DNA of 49,052 nucleotides from a virus. Under the pieces are notes generated by a model. It searched no databases and was not told where the DNA came from. It saw nothing but the letters and a program-made list of their open reading frames with translations. The stretch covers positions 1 through 49,052 of IMG/VR virus record IMGVR_UViG_3300020057_001243; one strand, given 5' to 3'. The first letter of the stretch is position 1. Each line of letters starts with the position of its first letter. This document shows positions 23,475 to 32,059 of this stretch, one piece after another. The translations under genes were made by a program, and so were the position numbers.

Positions 23475-23597
23475 TTTTTTTCTTGACTCGGATCTTTTAT
23501 GTCTCTAAGTTTTTCTTGCTAGCTAGTTCGCAAAGGCGATTTAGCTCTGCTTCGCGGGTTCGGCGATAAGGGCACCAACATCAATGTAGGTGATAGA

Positions 23598-25073
23598 TTG
23601 GCTGGCAACGAACTCGAAATCATAGCAAAACGAAGACATCCAAAACTTGCCAAGAAGCATGCAATTTATGAGCTGATTCTTGATTCGTATAAGGGTGGTC
23701 AGGATTATATTAATAAGAGTTACCTTCCCCAATATCCGAGAGAACGCGAATCAGATTACAAAGCAAGAAAGGCCAGGTCAGTTTATTTTAACGATGTCCA
23801 ACCGATAGCTGACACTATGGCCGGAATGCTTTACGAGACACCTGTTCAAAGAGATAAACTCGAAGGAAAGTATGCTGAGTTTACGTCGAACATTTCCAAA
23901 GGGAAAGGTGTAGATTCGTTCATGCGAACTCTTGCGATCCATAGCCTTTTACGCACCGTTTTTGTTTTGGTGGATTCGCCTTCTTTTGATTCAAGTCAAG
24001 TAGTGACTGAAAAAGATAGGATTGATAAGAAGCTTTCACCTTACGCAGTAATTTATTTTCCAGAACAAATCCGTGATTTTAGTTTAGACGATAAAGGCGA
24101 GTTGCGCTGGATCTTGCTTGACGATTCATACTTAGACAATGAGAACCCTTTATCGGAAGCAGCGAAGAAAACTCAGTATACTCTATGGACTTCCTCAGAG
24201 TTCAAAAAATTTATCATTTCCGATGATGGCAAAGTCTCCGTTCAGGAAGAAGGAACGCATAAAGTAGGAGCCGTTCCAGGATTCCTCTGTTCTTGGCGAG
24301 ATCTCGAAGATGATGGCATCGCAGATACTCCATTTGAAGATATTTCCATTCTTGGAAAGAAAATATACGAAACAATTTCTTATATGGATGAGACAATTGC
24401 TTCAGGAACATTCCAGATATTATTTTATCCAGGTGAACCTCCGAAAGAAGCCTCATCTAAAGGTATCGGAAATCTTTCCATAGTTCCGTTTGATCCAGCT
24501 AGCTCCAAAGGCCCTTACTTTGATGGACCAGGATTAAGAGAGCTGTTTCCATTCATTCAAGGATTGGAAGTTTATCTAAAGAAAGCACTTTCCATAATGG
24601 GTCTTGATAAAGACCAAGAGAAATCAAATTCTCAATCTGGTACCGCTAAAAAGTTAGAGTATCGCAAAGCATATGCAATTTTAAATCAGGGTGCCTCGGT
24701 TTTAGAAGAAGCTGAAAAGAAAATATTCAGTCTCTTTGCCAAATGGCAGGGTGATCAAACACCTCCCGAATATAAGGTCTCTTACAATAGAGACTTTGAT
24801 CCAGAATCACTGGATATACAAGTTAAACGCCTAATATCTGTTTATGATACGATTATCATTCCTTCAATCAGGAAGCGAATTACTTTGGAATTGCTACCCA
24901 AACTATTCCCAAATCTTGATGCGAAGGAAATGAAGGCTCTTGAATCTCAAGTGCTTTCTGAAATAGATGTGGGGCAACAGGTCTCTGACTTGTTAAGTCG
25001 CATGGCCACGCGAGACGAGCCAACAAACAACAATACGCCGGCGGGCGACACAACGCAAACAAGCGCAACCTAG
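23598..25073 (+). CDS. portal protein, DUF4055-type
   Basis: A 491-residue protein. The N-terminus (YKGGQDYINKSYLPQYPRER, then YFNDVQPIADTMAGMLYETP) is the DUF4055 portal pattern; the middle and C-terminus carry the long helices expected of the portal wing and stem. TTG 23598 has AGG at 23588-23590. The frame is open back to 23523, so a slightly longer N-terminus from a non-standard codon is possible. The portal ring docks TerL and the connector proteins. Gene order (terL, portal, scaffold, coat) supports the call. Confidence 0.8.
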   Translation: MAGNELEIIAKRRHPKLAKKHAIYELILDSYKGGQDYINKSYLPQYPRERESDYKARKARSVYFNDVQPIADTMAGMLYETPVQRDKLEGKYAEFTSNISKGKGVDSFMRTLAIHSLLRTVFVLVDSPSFDSSQVVTEKDRIDKKLSPYAVIYFPEQIRDFSLDDKGELRWILLDDSYLDNENPLSEAAKKTQYTLWTSSEFKKFIISDDGKVSVQEEGTHKVGAVPGFLCSWRDLEDDGIADTPFEDISILGKKIYETISYMDETIASGTFQILFYPGEPPKEASSKGIGNLSIVPFDPASSKGPYFDGPGLRELFPFIQGLEVYLKKALSIMGLDKDQEKSNSQSGTAKKLEYRKAYAILNQGASVLEEAEKKIFSLFAKWQGDQTPPEYKVSYNRDFDPESLDIQVKRLISVYDTIIIPSIRKRITLELLPKLFPNLDAKEMKALESQVLSEIDVGQQVSDLLSRMATRDEPTNNNTPAGDTTQTSAT

Positions 25074-25091
25074 CGATACAGGGAGAATGAT

Positions 25092-25868
25092 ATGCCAGAA
25101 GTGATTTTAGGTACAGGGAAAGAAGGAGAAGAACTCGTTGAATTGAAAGATCCAAAGAGTGATACGGTTTATAAAATTCCGAAGGAATTAAATGCCGTTA
25201 TCGGTGCTCAAATTGCAGGAGTCCGAGTAGGAATTGAAAAAACTGCAAAGGAAGAGTATAGTAAAAAACTAGCAGATCTTACTGCAAAGTTGACTGAGAA
25301 AGAAATCACTCTTCAAGAATTTCAAACCGAGTTAACTACTCTCCAAAATTCCACTTTACCAGAAGCGGCGAGAAAGGAGAAGGAAGCCGAAAAGAAAATT
25401 AAAGATTTTGAAAAGAAAGTAACAGAATCGGAGACTAAAGCTCAGACAAGTTACAATCTATTCAGATCAACCAAGATCGATAATGATCTAATGGGTGCTT
25501 TTTCCGATCCTACTCTGGAAGTCTATTCCCCTTCGCAAGCTTTAGCATTACTTAAAGCATACGGAAGTGTTGATTTAGTTGAGGCTGATGGCACTTTCAA
25601 AACAATCGTTAAACTCAAAGTCGGCGAAGAATTATTAGAATTAACTCCAAAGGAAGCTGCGGAAAAATTCATTAACCTTCCCGAGAATGTAAACCTTAAG
25701 AAAAATTCCCTTAGCTCAGGAGCTGGAAGTGGTAGCGGAACTAAAGTTGGGAATGCTACTGTTTTTTCAAATAAAGACTGGGCGGTAAAAATTTCTTCTG
25801 CGAAGCCTGATGAACGTAAGCAATTACTCATGAAGGCATCTCGCGGTGAAATCGTTGTTAAAGATTAA
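25092..25868 (+). CDS. capsid scaffolding protein
   Basis: A 258-residue protein with a long central coiled coil (residues about 50-125), a Gly/Ser-rich linker at about 210-220 and a basic C-terminus (DERKQLLMKASRGEI) that would bind coat protein. This resembles the scaffold/minor structural GP20 type. It lies between portal and coat genes, as scaffolds do. Confidence 0.75.
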   Translation: MPEVILGTGKEGEELVELKDPKSDTVYKIPKELNAVIGAQIAGVRVGIEKTAKEEYSKKLADLTAKLTEKEITLQEFQTELTTLQNSTLPEAARKEKEAEKKIKDFEKKVTESETKAQTSYNLFRSTKIDNDLMGAFSDPTLEVYSPSQALALLKAYGSVDLVEADGTFKTIVKLKVGEELLELTPKEAAEKFINLPENVNLKKNSLSSGAGSGSGTKVGNATVFSNKDWAVKISSAKPDERKQLLMKASRGEIVVKD

Positions 25869-25891
25869 ATCATTATAAGGAGGATTTGATC

Positions 25892-27028
25892 ATGTCCAAT
25901 ACACTTACAGACCTAATGAACACTTTGATTTTACCTGCGGCACTTCCGGTGCTTAGGGAAAACTCAAAGATGGCTGCATTGGTTAATCGCGATTTAGATA
26001 TCGCTGCCAAGGAAAAAAACGCAACAATCCGAGTTGCCCTTCCGCAAAACATGGGAACTGCGGATGACATGAACACTTCGACTGGTTCAACGTCAACGGA
26101 TCTAGAAGATCCTAAAGTTGATGTTGTTTTAGATAAGTGGAAGTATAAGCAATTCCAAATGAATGACAAAGAGATGAGAGAATCTCTTGCTTCTGGAATT
26201 CTTCCTTCCGCAGCTGAAGCGGCAATCAAATCGATTGCAAATCAAATTGATGCAGACTTGCTGGCATTGTATAAGGATGTTCCTTTTCATGCAGGTACAG
26301 CTGGAACCACACTTTCTTCAGCAGATACGATCATCGCTGCAAGAAAACTTTTGCAGGCAAACAATGTTCCTTTGGGCGATCGAAGACTGGTCATTGATGT
26401 AGAAGCGGAAGCAGCTCTTCTATCCCTTTTCAAAGACTATGACAAAATCGGCGATACGCTCGCGCTGAATGAAGCTTCACTTGGTCGTAGATTTGGATTG
26501 GATATCTATGCAGATCAACTTGTCCCATCTCATACTAAAGGCACAGTTGCGTTAGCTGCTGCTGCAATTAATGGAGCCGTCGCTGCTGGTGCTCAGTCTG
26601 CAATCTTGGCTTCGACTGGTGCGTCAGCAACGATCAAGAAAGGGGACATTTTTACTGTCGCAGATGTAACAGGCCAATATGTTGTGACTGCGGATGTGAC
26701 AGCTTCTGGTGGTGGTGCAGCTACAATCGCGTTCTATCCGCCTGCTCCAGTTGGTGGCTTCCCTGATACGAAAGTCTTAACTTTCAAAGCGTCTCACCGC
26801 TCGAACCTCATTTTCCATAAAGATGCATTCTGTTTGGCGATGAGAACTTTGCAAGATGAGGCATCAGAATCTTCTACTGTATCATCCGCAGTGGATCCTG
26901 TTTCTGGAATTCCGCTTCGATTAGAGACATGGAGAGATCCGAAACTTTCTACTAGGTTTTGGAGATTCGATGTTCTTTATGGAGTTAAAACTTTACGTCC
27001 AGAATTAGCTGGAAGGCTTTTAGGTTAA
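25892..27028 (+). CDS. major capsid protein, P22-coat-like
   Basis: A 378-residue protein. The N-terminus (SNTLTDLMNTLILPAALPVL, then LVNRDLDIAAKEKNATIRVALP) and the RLVIDVEAEAALL/GFPDTKVLTFKASHRSNLIFHKDAF segments match the P22 coat family. An inserted domain of small residues (about 215-285, ending in IKKGDIFTVADVTGQYVVTAD) corresponds to the accessory domain variable in this family. AAGGAGG at 25877-25883 fixes ATG 25892. This should be the most abundant protein of the particle. Confidence 0.85.
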   Translation: MSNTLTDLMNTLILPAALPVLRENSKMAALVNRDLDIAAKEKNATIRVALPQNMGTADDMNTSTGSTSTDLEDPKVDVVLDKWKYKQFQMNDKEMRESLASGILPSAAEAAIKSIANQIDADLLALYKDVPFHAGTAGTTLSSADTIIAARKLLQANNVPLGDRRLVIDVEAEAALLSLFKDYDKIGDTLALNEASLGRRFGLDIYADQLVPSHTKGTVALAAAAINGAVAAGAQSAILASTGASATIKKGDIFTVADVTGQYVVTADVTASGGGAATIAFYPPAPVGGFPDTKVLTFKASHRSNLIFHKDAFCLAMRTLQDEASESSTVSSAVDPVSGIPLRLETWRDPKLSTRFWRFDVLYGVKTLRPELAGRLLG

Positions 27029-27032
27029 TTCC

Positions 27033-27326
27033 GTGTTTGAAGGAATGATTAAACTCATTAAGACAGAGAATGGCAAGCAAAGCGATTGCTATTGCCCGCC
27101 TGAAAGAGTTGAATACCACTTAACAGAGTTGAGTGGTTATTCACTTCCTGAAGGATCTGTTCTTCCTGAACAAACCAAGCCAGAGGACAAGAAGGCAAAG
27201 AAAGGGAAAGATTCAAAAGGAGCTGACAAGGCTCCTGAAGACTCAATCCCTTCTGGATCCGAGGAATCAGAAACACTTCCTGAAGGATCTGTTCTTCCTG
27301 AACAAACAACAGGAAAGGAAGAATAG
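27033..27326 (+). CDS. small repeat-containing hypothetical protein
   Basis: A 97-residue protein, lysine/glutamate/proline rich and probably disordered after residue 35. It contains LPEGSVLPEQT twice, encoded by an exact 34-base repeat. An N-terminal CYCPP may bind metal. GTG 27033 is preferred, with AGG 8 bases upstream. Located between coat and connector genes, it could be a head decoration or linker; no family recognised. Confidence 0.5.
   Translation: MFEGMIKLIKTENGKQSDCYCPPERVEYHLTELSGYSLPEGSVLPEQTKPEDKKAKKGKDSKGADKAPEDSIPSGSEESETLPEGSVLPEQTTGKEE
27142..27175 (+). repeat. 34-base exact direct repeat, copy 1 (copy 2 at 27274-27307)
   Basis: Two identical 34-base copies 132 bases apart (44 codons, same frame), both encoding LPEGSVLPEQT. 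In-frame recombination between them would delete 44 codons without a frameshift. Confidence 0.9.
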
Positions 27327-27329
27327 ACC

Positions 27330-27989
27330 TTGATCGGATATGTAGAACTCAGTGAAGCCGATGCATTTCTTGAGTACCAAGTCGGTGCTGAAGAATGGAA
27401 CGACCTAAACCGCTATTCGAAGAAGACAGGTACAATTTCTTCGGATGGCGTAACGGACGTTTTACTCGGTGTCGGAACAACCTTCATTGAAGATCTACAG
27501 GCAAATGAAGGAATCCTTATTGATGGAGAGGCATTACGTGTCCTTTCCATTGATTCGGATACTCAAGCAAAACTTGAAGTGAAAAAGGAAATCCCATCAG
27601 GAACAGAGTTGGTCGTTCTTACTGAATCAGAAACTAACTCTTTAATTGATCTGGTTCGAAGAAAAAAAGTCGGACTAATGTCTGCTTTTAGAGAGATCAA
27701 AAATAATCCCAAATTTGAAATTCCAGATTCGCCATCTGAAGATGAACTTGAGGCACTCAAGAATGCTCAGTGTGTAAGAGCTTTGGAAATCTTTACAGAT
27801 CCAACTAATCAGACTTCACTTAACCATGCGAGCAATGTGAGTAGCTATAAAGCTGGTGATTTTGCAGTAACATATAAAAAGAATGAGAGATTCAATTTTT
27901 CAGATTCCGTTTTATTTTATTTAGAACAATTTCGTAAAGGTTTTGAAATCGTTCAGACTTTTAGGTCTGGACCAAAGTGGGCAGAGTAA
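27330..27989 (+). CDS. head-tail connector protein (head completion type)
   Basis: A 219-residue protein. The N-terminal MIGYVELSEADAFLEYQVGA and the helical C-terminus recall head completion/DnaT-like adaptor proteins of phages. Residues about 33-100 form an inserted beta domain (GVTDVLLGVGTTFIEDLQAN, then IDGEALRVLSIDSDT) resembling a domain in the tail-tube protein encoded at 30205. Position after coat protein supports a connector role. Confidence 0.65.
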   Translation: MIGYVELSEADAFLEYQVGAEEWNDLNRYSKKTGTISSDGVTDVLLGVGTTFIEDLQANEGILIDGEALRVLSIDSDTQAKLEVKKEIPSGTELVVLTESETNSLIDLVRRKKVGLMSAFREIKNNPKFEIPDSPSEDELEALKNAQCVRALEIFTDPTNQTSLNHASNVSSYKAGDFAVTYKKNERFNFSDSVLFYLEQFRKGFEIVQTFRSGPKWAE

Positions 27990-29000
27990 ATGGCGACAGC
28001 GATTCAAGTCTCTGAATTACTCAGAAAAGTTCCTGCAGCACAAAGAATGGAACTCGCACGGCTTCTTCGTAGAACAGTAGATTTATATGATTTTTCAGAT
28101 AAAAATTTACTCAGAATAAGAGCCCTTCTTGAAGATATAAAAAATATTCAAGAAACAATACTATTCTCAATCGTTATAAATGCTTATGTAGAGTCCTTCG
28201 ATAAGGTAACTAAACCAGGAAAAGCGATTACTCTCCTAAAGACTCCTTCTATCGATTTGGCTGCTGCTAAGCAATTAGCATTCGATACATTAAGAGATCT
28301 GAATCATGGTTTCAAACAAGGCGAAACTTATATTAGATCTATTTTCAAAACTGCAAAACAGGACATCCTTTCGGAGACAAAAATATCCGAGATAGTTTTG
28401 AATGATATTATGTCTGAAGGGACATTTAAAAAAGCAAGCAAGTCTCTCGGTTATGAGATGCAGCTCCTTGGATCAACTAACAATACTACGATTAGACAAC
28501 TTTCAGAAAAAGAACTTCGGTCTAGATTTAATTCTTACAAAAAGAAACTAGCTCAATCAAAAGAACTTCCAGCAGGTTTGCGAAAGTATGCGCTTGGCAA
28601 AGCGGAAGAGAAACTCAGAGATGGAAAGTTTGTTACGATCATTGATAAGAATGGAAAACCAAGAACTTATAGTTTAGATTATTACACCGATATGGTGGCT
28701 CAATCAAGATTCGCTGATGCCCAAGTCGAAGGGACCATTGCAGCAGGAGAAAAATTAGGCGCACATTTATTCTTAGTAACGTTTCATAATACTGAGACAC
28801 CTAAGTGTCAACAATACGAAGACAAATATCTTTCTTCAGATGAAAAACTTATCGGAAAATATTTTGAAGGTAGGGAGATCCTACGATTAACCGAAGACTC
28901 AAAGCCGATCTATCACGTTAATTGCAAGCATAGGTTACTGGTAGTTCCTATCACAAGTGATGAATATAATTCTATAGTAGGTGAAAGAAATGCTGCATAG
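27990..29000 (+). CDS. phage minor head protein (Phage_min_cap2-like)
   Basis: A 336-residue protein. The C-terminus has SRFADAQVEGTIAAG, TFHNTETPKCQQYEDKYLS and YHVNCKHRLLVVP, the layout of phage minor capsid/head morphogenesis proteins (family form: HxNCRH). The N-terminal half is helical. It starts exactly after the connector gene's stop. It probably lies inside the head near the portal. Confidence 0.7.
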   Translation: MATAIQVSELLRKVPAAQRMELARLLRRTVDLYDFSDKNLLRIRALLEDIKNIQETILFSIVINAYVESFDKVTKPGKAITLLKTPSIDLAAAKQLAFDTLRDLNHGFKQGETYIRSIFKTAKQDILSETKISEIVLNDIMSEGTFKKASKSLGYEMQLLGSTNNTTIRQLSEKELRSRFNSYKKKLAQSKELPAGLRKYALGKAEEKLRDGKFVTIIDKNGKPRTYSLDYYTDMVAQSRFADAQVEGTIAAGEKLGAHLFLVTFHNTETPKCQQYEDKYLSSDEKLIGKYFEGREILRLTEDSKPIYHVNCKHRLLVVPITSDEYNSIVGERNAA

Positions 29001-29268
29001 AATTAGAGAAATACTTAACGAAGATGGATCCATTCAGTCTTCCGATAGATCAAAAATTTCATATAACAGAATGCAGACTTCTTCCAAGGTTAAGCAAAAT
29101 GGACAAGGGAACCAAGTCTTTGCAAAGTATAAGTTTTTCTTTAGAGCAAAAGTTGACTTAAAAGAAACAGATAAAATTGAATTTTTGGGAAAAAAATATT
29201 CAATCATGGAGTTTTATCCAGTGATGAATGATCGAAACCAAGTTGATCATATCGAGGTTTGGGTATGA
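28990..29268 (+). CDS. small head-tail joining protein
   Basis: A 92-residue protein; the pattern DKIEFLGKKYSIMEFYPVMN followed by VEVWV-like end resembles minor-capsid/stopper proteins. ATG 28990 is preferred over GTG 28981 because of AGGTGAA. Ends in an ATGA overlap. Confidence 0.55.
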   Translation: MLHRIREILNEDGSIQSSDRSKISYNRMQTSSKVKQNGQGNQVFAKYKFFFRAKVDLKETDKIEFLGKKYSIMEFYPVMNDRNQVDHIEVWV

Positions 29269-29789
29269 GCCTAGAGTTTAAAATAAACGATCAATTTTTT
29301 AAATCTTCTCTGTTGAAATTTGCTACTGCGGAAGAAAAGGTCATTCGTGAATCACTAGAAAAAGTCGGATATCGTATTGTAAAAGATGCGGTTACTCTTG
29401 CTCCTAAAGCTCCTATTTTAGACGGCTTTCTGACTGGCGCCTTTACGGTAGCTGTTACAGACAGAGACACTATTTATCCAGCCATTAATGGCAAAGCATA
29501 CCCAAAAGCTGGTGATACTGGAGAGAATTCGAAGGTCACTCTTAAAGCTGAAGAGATCGGAGAAGTCGATCTCACTGGCATGAAGAAGTTTGAATTGAGA
29601 GTCGGAAACTCAATGATTTATGCTGCCAGATGGCACGAAAATCCTTTTACTCCAGGTCCATGGTCAGAGCGAAGAGGCAACGTTGGTTATAAGTTCATAT
29701 CTATAAAGTTATACGGATACGGTGATCAATATTTGAAATTGCTCGCTGGTTTTATAAAAGATGCCATGAATGGGAGGTTGTTTACATGA
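29265..29789 (+). CDS. HK97 gp10-like/minor capsid protein
   Basis: A 174-residue protein. The N-terminal helix (EEKVIRESLEKVGYRIVKDA) followed by LAPKAPILDGFLTGAF and a C-terminal YAARWHENPFTPGPW segment match the gp10-type head-tail joining proteins (pattern: VRTGxLRxS … YxxxxExG). GAGG at 29254-29257 supports ATG 29265. Located in the usual connector series before the tail terminator. Confidence 0.65.
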   Translation: MSLEFKINDQFFKSSLLKFATAEEKVIRESLEKVGYRIVKDAVTLAPKAPILDGFLTGAFTVAVTDRDTIYPAINGKAYPKAGDTGENSKVTLKAEEIGEVDLTGMKKFELRVGNSMIYAARWHENPFTPGPWSERRGNVGYKFISIKLYGYGDQYLKLLAGFIKDAMNGRLFT

Positions 29790-30208
29790 TCTTCCTCCAT
29801 GAGTATTTTTATTCTCATTTGAAAACTACATTTCAGGAAAACGAAGATATGAATTTCATCATGTATCCCGTGAAAGGGAACGTAGAAAAATTCATTATGA
29901 TCATGCCCATTCAAGGTAAGAGATCAAAGTATTACACTGATTCGGCTATCAATTTATCGATTGTGATTCAAGATACAAATGATCGCAAAGGTTTAGAAAA
30001 TGCGATGTTGATTTATGATCTGTATCGTGATCAAACAAACAAAACAATTCCCTTAGATCCAGGATACAAAGCCGAGATCACAGAGGGTCGTTCTATTATT
30101 GCTAACTTCATTCAGGCGGTGGATCATCCCGTTACGCTTGGTGACCAAGGCAATGGTAGATATCAATATAGTTTGAATTTTTTAATTCAATTAAAGGAGA
30201 CGACATGA
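29786..30208 (+). CDS. tail terminator/minor capsid protein
   Basis: A 140-residue alpha/beta protein in the position and size of tail-terminator proteins. It has a helix, then strands YPVKGNVEKFIMIMPIQG and SAINLSIVIQD, resembling the minor capsid protein family found next to gp10-type genes. ATGA overlaps on both sides. It would cap the tail tube and join it to the head. Confidence 0.6.
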   Translation: MIFLHEYFYSHLKTTFQENEDMNFIMYPVKGNVEKFIMIMPIQGKRSKYYTDSAINLSIVIQDTNDRKGLENAMLIYDLYRDQTNKTIPLDPGYKAEITEGRSIIANFIQAVDHPVTLGDQGNGRYQYSLNFLIQLKETT

Positions 30209-31062
30209 AAATCGTTAAAAGTAAAAACGGGTACACAGTTTACGGACGAGAAGGTGGTTTAATTCGTCCAGCTGTTGTTATCGCAAGGCCAGAACAACAA
30301 GCTGTTTTGACTGGAACAGTTACAGTTGGAACTGCTGGAACACCCGACGTAAAATCAAAAAACCTCATTGGTTCAGGAACAAATTTCCAAACAGCTCTTG
30401 CGGTAGGCGATTATATCGAATTTGATTTAGCGACACCAGTTGTAGCAATGATCAAAACGATTACGACCGATACAGCAGCAGTGCTAGGTGACCCAAAGAA
30501 TCCAGGAGAAGACTTACTTCTATACATTCCACTTGGAACTAGCTATAGGAAATTTACCTCTCTATGGGTAGGAAAAACTGCACCAGCTGGAATCGAAATC
30601 ACAGCAGAAGAATCAACTGCTGAAACTAAATCATCTGATGGCGGAGAAAAAGCAGAGAACGCTTATTCATCTGCCGTGAAGCCAATGATTAAGTTTGAGT
30701 TAATGGAAGCATCAATCGAAACATTGAGCGTTCTTTTGCCAGGGATTGTAAATTTTACTCGAGATGTTAACGGTAAAATTGTCGCTTCCTCTTTTGGCCC
30801 AAGAAACGGATACGATTTCAAAAAAAATGCCATTCGAATTGCAGTTATTGAATACGATGGCGATTCAGTTTCCACCTCTGGAGAAGATAGAACTGACTTT
30901 TTTAAAGTAGGTTTTAAAGGAGCTTTTAACCTTAAGAAAAATTCTACAGATCAAACTGGAATTGCATTAGAAGGTTACCTATTTGAAGACGATACCAAAA
31001 TGAAAAATGGTAAAGCACAATTCTGGGCAACTAACGAATCAGAAATGGTTTGGGACGAATAA
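30205..31062 (+). CDS. major tail tube protein
   Basis: A 285-residue, beta-rich protein. AAAGGAG precedes ATG 30205. Residues about 35-105 look like an inserted beta domain (GSGTNFQTALAVGDYIEFDL, then IKTITTDTAAVLGD) similar to that in the connector encoded at 27330. The remainder (EITAEESTAETKSSDGGEKA, then ending WATNESEMVWDE) fits tail-tube proteins. It is followed by the chaperone pair and tape measure, the canonical order. Confidence 0.7.
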   Translation: MKIVKSKNGYTVYGREGGLIRPAVVIARPEQQAVLTGTVTVGTAGTPDVKSKNLIGSGTNFQTALAVGDYIEFDLATPVVAMIKTITTDTAAVLGDPKNPGEDLLLYIPLGTSYRKFTSLWVGKTAPAGIEITAEESTAETKSSDGGEKAENAYSSAVKPMIKFELMEASIETLSVLLPGIVNFTRDVNGKIVASSFGPRNGYDFKKNAIRIAVIEYDGDSVSTSGEDRTDFFKVGFKGAFNLKKNSTDQTGIALEGYLFEDDTKMKNGKAQFWATNESEMVWDE

Positions 31063-31073
31063 GGAGAAAAATG

Positions 31074-31271
31074 ATGTCTGAAGAAAACAAAAATGTTCCT
31101 CAAGAGCAAGTGGTGAAAAAGAAAGTTTCAATTCCTAGTTGGGCAATTCGCAAAATCAGCGAAAAGGAGTATAAAGTTTTTGTGTTGCGTGGGAATCAGA
31201 AATGTTTCCTCGCAACAGCTGATACCCAATCAAAAGCTGAGACTCTTTATTGGAGTGACAGCAATAAATGA
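31074..31271 (+). CDS. small hypothetical tail-region protein
   Basis: A 65-residue protein with AAGGAG seven bases before ATG 31074 (ATG 31071 is also possible). It is basic, with a beta-prone C-terminus. Lies between tail tube and chaperone genes; no family recognised. Confidence 0.5.
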   Translation: MSEENKNVPQEQVVKKKVSIPSWAIRKISEKEYKVFVLRGNQKCFLATADTQSKAETLYWSDSNK

Positions 31272-31789
31272 TTTTTCTTGCGAATGCATACGAAGTAGAA
31301 ATTTGGGAGGGTGGGAAAAAATCCCACTCTCTTAAAATCAATGATGCAACCTCAACCTTTCGTGCCATAAAATTGGATGAGTTGGAAGATGAAGTTATTT
31401 CCATCGTTGAAAAGATTGCAAAAATTCAACCTCAAGTTTCTGAGATTATTAAGAATAATAGTCAGACATTGATTCAGGATCTTCCTAAAGAAGATCAAGA
31501 TATGTTAGTCGAATTAGAAAGACTTCAGAAAGAGATGAAGAAACTCAATGCAGAATTTATCAGAATTCTGGTACACGAATGGGATAAGAAAATAGAACTT
31601 ATCGATTCTGTCGGAAGTAATTCACTAAGATATTTCATTGCAGCGATACGAAGAGCCGCATTTGGGCAAACAGACAATCGTCCAGGTTTGGAAAAAAAAA
31701 AAATCAAGCAAGTGAAATCAAAAACAAAATCTCCTGGAAAGAAATCAAAGAAAAATTCCACAGGTGGGGTTACTCGGAACAAGAAGTAG
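31268..31789 (+). CDS. tail assembly chaperone, zero-frame product (gpG-like)
   Basis: A 173-residue helical, acidic protein with a lysine-rich C-terminal tail, in the position of lambda gpG. In lambda-like phages this protein coats the tape measure during assembly. A run of 12 A at 31692-31703 lies near the end of the frame and allows a -1 shift into the next frame, making a longer fusion. The zero-frame tail after the A-run is simply basic. Confidence 0.7.
   Translation: MIFLANAYEVEIWEGGKKSHSLKINDATSTFRAIKLDELEDEVISIVEKIAKIQPQVSEIIKNNSQTLIQDLPKEDQDMLVELERLQKEMKKLNAEFIRILVHEWDKKIELIDSVGSNSLRYFIAAIRRAAFGQTDNRPGLEKKKIKQVKSKTKSPGKKSKKNSTGGVTRNKK
31692..31703 (+). promoter_or_regulatory. programmed -1 frameshift site (12-A run)
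   Basis: Twelve consecutive A give any number of A-AAA-AAA slippery heptamers. The -1 frame is open from upstream of the run through 31834 to the stop at 32058. The position, between chaperone frames and just before the tape measure, is where tailed phages use -1 frameshifting. Confidence 0.75.
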
Positions 31790-32058
31790 ATTCTTGGAAT
31801 GAGTTTAGGGTTACTTGGAAATATAACATCAATATGATAACAGAATTAGAATCTAAAATCGAACATTATAGAACTGTTATGCATTTGTGTAATTCCAAAG
31901 AGAATGCAGAAGTATATCAAAAACTCATCGAAGAAACAAAAGAAAATATTTCTAAAATGAGAAGTGAAGATATCGTGATTAAGGTTTCGGAACCAGTGAT
32001 AGAATATGTTCCGCCAAACATTGTTGACATCCATAGCATTTTGAGAGGTGCAAAATAA
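31702..32058 (+). CDS. tail assembly chaperone, -1 frame extension (gpT-like)
   Basis: This 118-residue reading frame is entered from the upstream gene by a -1 slip. Before the internal ATG at 31834 the frame already reads as good protein (ISWKEIKEKFHRWGYSEQEV, then DSWNEFRVTWKYNIN), so most of it would be lost if translation began only at that ATG, which has no ribosome site. The fusion would be about 263 residues, like gpGT. Trp/Tyr-rich helices and an acidic C-terminus contact tail tube and tape measure in the lambda model. Confidence 0.7.
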   Translation, partial: NQASEIKNKISWKEIKEKFHRWGYSEQEVDSWNEFRVTWKYNINMITELESKIEHYRTVMHLCNSKENAEVYQKLIEETKENISKMRSEDIVIKVSEPVIEYVPPNIVDIHSILRGAK

Positions 32059-32059
32059 C

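Noticed and set aside
23523-23597. N-terminal extension of the portal gene
   Set aside because: Frame is open but has no ATG, GTG or TTG start and no ribosome site better than that for TTG 23598.
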